This document shows positions 5,768 through 8,859 of a DNA stretch of 8,859 bases, in pieces. Positions within the stretch are counted from its first letter, which is position 1; every line of letters starts with the position of its first letter. The stretch is from Bacteroidales bacterium UBA5621 (GTDB lineage Bacteria > Bacteroidota > Bacteroidia > Bacteroidales > VadinHA17): NCBI GenBank assembly GCA_002424525.1, contig DIKJ01000072.1:1-8859 (forward strand). The letters run 5' to 3'. A program made the translations under genes and the position numbers. Under the pieces are notes generated by a model. The model was given only the letters and a program-made list of their open reading frames with translations, made no database searches and was not told the origin of the DNA.

Positions 5768-7003
5768 ATGATATTTGATGATTTGGAACTGATTCCGGAA
5801 TTGCTGGAATCAATTGATTATATGGGCTTCAGGGAAACCACACCAATACAGGAAAAGGCTATTCCGGTCATCCTGTCGGGCAGGGATCTGATTGGTTGTG
5901 CCCAGACCGGTACAGGAAAGACAGCTGCCTTTCTCCTGCCCATCATGAACAGTATTTACGGACATCGTCCCGAACATACCCACACACTCATTCTTGTGCC
6001 GACACGTGAGCTTGCCCTGCAGATCGACCAGCAGGTCCAGGGATTGGCCTACACATTAAACATAACATCCATTCCTGTATATGGGGGCGGAGACGGCAGT
6101 GGCTGGGACCAGGAAAGGATCGCCCTCTCGGGAGGTGCCGATATTATTGTGGCTACGCCCGGCAGGCTGATATCGCATCTTAATCAGGGCTATGTAAATT
6201 TTAAACAGATTGAGGTGCTGGTCCTCGACGAAGCCGACCGCATGCTCGATATCGGATTTTATGAGGATATCATGCGGATAATCTCCTATCTGCCCAAAAA
6301 CCGGCAGACCCTGATGTTCAGCGCCACGATGCCCCCTAAGATAAGGTCGATGTCGAAGCATATAATGAAAAACCCTGTGGAGATTGCACTTGAGATGTCG
6401 AAGCCTGCCGATGGTGTGATTCAGGCTGTATACATGCTTGGTGACCATCAGAAACTGCCGCTGATCAAAAGTCTTATTTCCGATAATCCGGAATACCACA
6501 GCATCCTGATATTCAGTTCAACGAAGAAAAATGTCGGTGAGATTGTGCGCGGACTGCGCTCAAAAGATTATGTGGTTGAAGGCATTTCCTCAGACCTTGG
6601 CCAGAAAGAGAGGGAAGAGACGCTGATGAAGTTCAAATCCAGAAGAATACGTGTACTGGTTGCTACCGATGTACTCAGCCGCGGGATCGATGTTAAGGAT
6701 ATCAATCTGATAATAAATTATGATGCCCCTTCAGATGCCGAGGATTATGTGCACCGTGTAGGCCGTACTGCACGAGCCGAAACAACCGGTGTTGCTGTAA
6801 CGCTCGTTAACAAGCTGGATCAGCCCAAGATGCAGAGGATTGAGAAACTGATTGGTTACAGGGTTTTTAATGCCCCGCTTCCCTCCTTTATAGCCGGGCA
6901 AAATGACAGGAGTTATGGTCACCGCCCCTCTCCGGTGAAATCTGAAAAAGGCGACTTTAAGAGAAGATACAGGCAAAAAAACAGGAAAAAGGGGGTTAGG
7001 TAA
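5768..7003 (+). CDS. DEAD-box ATP-dependent RNA helicase (RhlE/DeaD-like)
   Basis: This enzyme unwinds RNA duplexes with ATP and typically serves ribosome assembly, mRNA turnover or cold adaptation. All helicase motifs are present in order: Q motif (TTPIQ, Q28), motif I AQTGTGKT (45-52), Ia PTREL (78-82), Ib TPGRL (130-134), II DEAD (154-157), III SAT (185-187), IV ILIFSST (246-252), V DVLSRGID (301-308) and VI HRVGRTAR (329-336). The two RecA-like domains cover about 1-205 and 215-370. A short basic tail (KGDFKRRYRQKNRKKGVR) replaces the longer RNA-binding C-terminus of DeaD/CsdA, so a compact RhlE-like enzyme is more likely. The segment before motif V reads GISSDLGQKERE, where many relatives have His-Gly/Ser-Asp. 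It ends 4 nt from the end of the convergent pseudogene. Cold induction is not demonstrable here. Confidence 0.96.
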   Translation: MIFDDLELIPELLESIDYMGFRETTPIQEKAIPVILSGRDLIGCAQTGTGKTAAFLLPIMNSIYGHRPEHTHTLILVPTRELALQIDQQVQGLAYTLNITSIPVYGGGDGSGWDQERIALSGGADIIVATPGRLISHLNQGYVNFKQIEVLVLDEADRMLDIGFYEDIMRIISYLPKNRQTLMFSATMPPKIRSMSKHIMKNPVEIALEMSKPADGVIQAVYMLGDHQKLPLIKSLISDNPEYHSILIFSSTKKNVGEIVRGLRSKDYVVEGISSDLGQKEREETLMKFKSRRIRVLVATDVLSRGIDVKDINLIINYDAPSDAEDYVHRVGRTARAETTGVAVTLVNKLDQPKMQRIEKLIGYRVFNAPLPSFIAGQNDRSYGHRPSPVKSEKGDFKRRYRQKNRKKGVR

Positions 7004-7021
7004 TAAATCATGCATTTATTA
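7001..7021. terminator. AT-rich inverted repeat at the convergent gene ends
   Basis: TAATAAAT (7001-7008) pairs perfectly with ATTTATTA (7014-7021) around the loop CATGC. It includes the helicase stop codon and the last codons of the convergent pseudogene, whose stops are only 4 nt apart. It could act as a weak two-way terminator. The stem is pure A-T, so the call is tentative. Confidence 0.3.
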
Positions 7022-7645
7022 TATCGCCCATATACTCCCGGGCCAACTGGACCTGTTCGTGCACATAATCGAGGCCGAGTTGTTCATGCTTTTCATTAAT
7101 TACGGGATGGCACAGTTCGAAAGTAATATGACCTTCATACCCGATCTCCCTCATCATTTTAATGAAATGCGCATAGTCAGGCAGTGGCTGGCCAAATTTT
7201 ACGGGTATCACTTTCTGCATGACCTTGCCTGATGAATCGCGATAATATTCACCTCCGAAGTGGGAATGGACCTGCAGTTTGCCCACCGTTCTGACAGCCT
7301 CTTCGACCCAGGGGTGATCATACCTTGTCATGATAGGCAGATCGAGGCATGCCTTTAGCCATGGTGAGTCAACTTCTTTTATAAGGTCATACATATCCTT
7401 CCAGTGCCTGATAAGCGGTTTGTGATTCTGAAGCGCCATTACCACCCCGAACTCCTCTCCCATTCTGGCTGTTTCTTTCAGGCAATCCCTCACGAATTTC
7501 CAGCGTTCAAGCCAAGGTCGGCGGCAAGGCGGGCCGTCTCACGCACCATCAGCAGCTGAGCCTCCCTGTGCTCCGGAACGACTGTTCCGAGCAGGGCCGC
7601 TCCTGTGGCTGCTCCGGATCTTTCCAGAAATGTGCGACGATTCAT
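7008..7645 (-). pseudogene. Broken Tat-exported sugar phosphate isomerase/epimerase-like TIM-barrel gene
   Basis: The gene starts at ATG 7645-7643 with MNRRTFLERSGAATGAALLG, a typical twin-arginine leader. The same frame continues as EHREAQLLMVRETARLAADLG, an internal helix of xylose-isomerase-like TIM barrels, and stops at 7492-7490 after 51 codons. The remainder lies in another frame: from about 7515 it reads PWLERWKFVRDCLKETARM, then ALQNHKPLIRHW, SPWLKACLDLPI, QVHSHFGGEYY and the C-terminal ITFELCHPV, ending at 7008. That half carries candidate metal ligands (Asp in CLD, His in VHSHF, Glu in FELCHP). Two lesions are inferred: most of the N-terminal barrel is missing between the leader and EHR, and an out-of-frame deletion near 7510 joins AADLG to WLERW. 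A GTG at 7493 could at most start a 161-residue fragment lacking half the barrel. The intact family acts on sugars or cyclitols. No function is expected here unless the lesions are assembly errors. Confidence 0.82.
7565..7618. repeat. Short direct repeat and hairpin at the first pseudogene lesion
   Basis: TGCTCCGGA occurs at 7569-7577 and again at 7610-7618. Allowing a 4-nt gap, the match extends to CCTGTG...CTCCGGA (7565-7577 against 7602-7618). Between the copies, CGGAAC (7574-7579) pairs with GTTCCG (7584-7589) around a 4-nt loop. The copies are in different reading frames. They mark the place where the barrel N-terminus is missing, which would suit slippage or repeat-guided deletion. Confidence 0.5.
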
Positions 7646-7771
7646 AGTTTTTTCTTCTATATTTAAATAAATAATGAACTGAGCCGGATATAAAATTAAT
7701 AATTATTTCAGGTAATGAAAACATTAGAGTTTAGCATGATTAAACAAGTTAATAATCCTAAAAACAGAGTT
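7646..7771. other. Intergenic region before the GH130 gene
   Basis: This is the divergent AT-rich spacer between the pseudogene start and the GH130 start. TATATTTA at 7658-7665 is one base short of the TAnnTTTG consensus on the plus strand and is the best promoter candidate. Two further in-frame ATG codons (7715 and 7736) lie inside it and could lengthen the GH130 protein. Confidence 0.3.
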
Positions 7772-8857
7772 ATGAATATCAGGTTGCTGATATTCTGCTT
7801 GATTTTAACAGGATGCGGTTACGCCACACCTAAAGAGTCAGGAACAGAAAAATCAAAAGATTGGGCATTAACAGGTTTCATAAAGGCAGACAGTATAAAC
7901 CCGATTCTAAGCCCCTCACCGGACCAGGTTTTTGAATGTCCGGTAAGCCGGAAGGTAGTCAGATGGGAAGAGAGGAATGTCCTTAATCCATCAGCCGTAG
8001 TGAAAGACGGTAAGGTGTGGCTGATTTACAGGGCTCAGGATAACGAAATGACTTCAAGGCTGGGGCTTGCCATAAGCAATGACGGATTGCATTTTACAAA
8101 AGAACCCTCACCTGTCTTCTATCCCGATAACGACTCCATGAACCTGTATGAATGGAAGGGGGGCGTGGAAGATCCCCGTATCGTCGAAACGGATGACGGC
8201 AGATATTTGCTAACCTACACTGCCTATGACGGCACGACAGCAAGGCTTTGTCTGGCCAGCTCTGTGGATCTGAGAAACTGGATCAAACATGGACCGGTGC
8301 TTGATGACGATAAATACAGAGATATGTGGTCAAAATCGGGTGCAATTGTGTCGGAGCTAAAGAATGGGAAGGTTGTTGCTACAAAAATCAATGGGAAATA
8401 CTGGATGTATTTTGGTGATACCGATCTTTTTATGTCCACTTCTGACGATCTTATACATTGGGAGCCGGTTGAAAATCAGGAAAACAAAAAGCTGATCTCT
8501 GTCCTTCACCCCAGGCCGGGCTATTTCGACAGCCGCCTTGTCGAGCCGGGGCCTTACGCTTTATTAATGGAGAAAGGTATCTTGCTGATTTACAATAGCT
8601 CCAACGCCCTGAACAATAATGACCCCGGTCTTCCTGCATATACTTATGCTGCCGGACAGGCCCTTTTCGACAGGGAGGCTCCCTATAAACTGATTGACAG
8701 ACTGGACCATTATTTCATATATCCCGACAAACCTTTTGAGATAACGGGAGAAGTTAACAATGTCTGTTTTGTTGAAGGCCTGGTCTGGTTCAAAGACAAG
8801 TGGTTTCTCTATTACGGAACAGCCGACTCCAAAATTGCAGTTGCAGTAAAAGAATAA
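7772..8857 (+). CDS. GH130-family lipoprotein, probable beta-mannoside-active enzyme
   Basis: This 361-residue five-bladed beta-propeller enzyme belongs to GH130, whose members phosphorolyse or hydrolyse beta-mannosides. From ATG 7772 the protein starts MNIRLLIFCLILTGCG, a lipoprotein signal with lipobox LTGC and the lipidated Cys at 15. Starting at 7715 would add 19 residues and put a polar stretch before the signal, so I prefer 7772. Family marks are RNVLNPSAVVKDGKVWLIYRA, SRLGLAISNDGLHF, GGVEDPRIV with the key acidic D134, INGKYWMYFGD, RLVEPGP (E258) and NVCFVEGLVWF (E335). GH130 phosphorylases commonly have His-Arg-Pro-like phosphate-binding residues after the INGKY strand, whereas here it reads MYFGD. 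With an export signal, this favours a hydrolase, such as the beta-1,2-mannosidases of Bacteroides, over a phosphorylase. That is inference. The gene ends 2 nt before the window edge. Confidence 0.88.
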   Translation: MNIRLLIFCLILTGCGYATPKESGTEKSKDWALTGFIKADSINPILSPSPDQVFECPVSRKVVRWEERNVLNPSAVVKDGKVWLIYRAQDNEMTSRLGLAISNDGLHFTKEPSPVFYPDNDSMNLYEWKGGVEDPRIVETDDGRYLLTYTAYDGTTARLCLASSVDLRNWIKHGPVLDDDKYRDMWSKSGAIVSELKNGKVVATKINGKYWMYFGDTDLFMSTSDDLIHWEPVENQENKKLISVLHPRPGYFDSRLVEPGPYALLMEKGILLIYNSSNALNNNDPGLPAYTYAAGQALFDREAPYKLIDRLDHYFIYPDKPFEITGEVNNVCFVEGLVWFKDKWFLYYGTADSKIAVAVKE

Positions 8858-8859
8858 CC

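Noticed and set aside
7539..7724. 61-codon minus-strand frame covering the Tat leader region
   Set aside because: It is in the wrong frame. The frame from 7645 gives the clear Tat leader and TIM-barrel helix instead.
7715..7738. Third possible copy of the MKTL leader, at the upstream GH130 start candidate
   Set aside because: Only ATGAAAACA and a few later bases agree with the peroxiredoxin leader and an indel is needed, so similarity is too weak.
1..8859. CRISPR array, tRNA, insertion sequence, phage or defence genes
   Set aside because: I saw no regularly spaced repeats, no cloverleaf-like sequence and no transposase, integrase, nuclease or toxin-antitoxin protein in any frame.

Overview
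The window looks like a chromosomal segment of a Bacteroidota member, probably of the order Bacteroidales or a relative. This is inferred from three things: promoter-like TAnnTTTG boxes upstream of two genes with little use of Shine-Dalgarno sequences, a lipoprotein of glycoside hydrolase family 130 (GH130), and a Tat-type leader (MNRRTFL) on a sugar isomerase-like gene. I see no tRNA, rRNA, CRISPR array, insertion sequence or phage gene. Most of the window is ordinary housekeeping and stress genes. I did not find a convincing new multi-gene system.

Layout. Bases 3-1070 (+) are the 3' part of a large fibronectin type III (FnIII) repeat protein that begins before the window. Bases 1071-1224 lie between convergent genes and hold two scraps of coding sequence plus an AT-rich palindrome. 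One scrap copies the 5' end of the peroxiredoxin gene found at 3209-3781. The other copies part of an FnIII domain. Bases 1225-2994 (-) are a two-gene operon: a DUF438/hemerythrin/PAS protein followed 3 nt later by a DUF1858-DUF2249 protein, probably a redox, oxygen or nitric-oxide response unit. Bases 3209-3781 (-) encode an exported PrxQ/Bcp-type peroxiredoxin. Bases 4125-5651 (+) encode glucose-6-phosphate dehydrogenase (zwf), without the usual gnd or pgl neighbours in view. Bases 5768-7003 (+) encode a DEAD-box RNA helicase behind a clear TATCTTTG promoter box. Bases 7008-7645 (-) are a broken gene for a Tat-exported xylose-isomerase-like TIM-barrel protein. Bases 7772-8857 (+) encode a GH130 lipoprotein.

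How it fits together. The peroxiredoxin, the hemerythrin/PAS pair and NADPH-generating zwf share a loose redox-stress theme, but they are separate transcription units, so a joint function is only an inference. The GH130 lipoprotein and the adjacent dead sugar-isomerase gene suggest the edge of a carbohydrate-use region continuing to the right. The most informative oddities are signs of genome wear: the duplicated scraps at 1071-1221 and the twice-damaged TIM-barrel gene.
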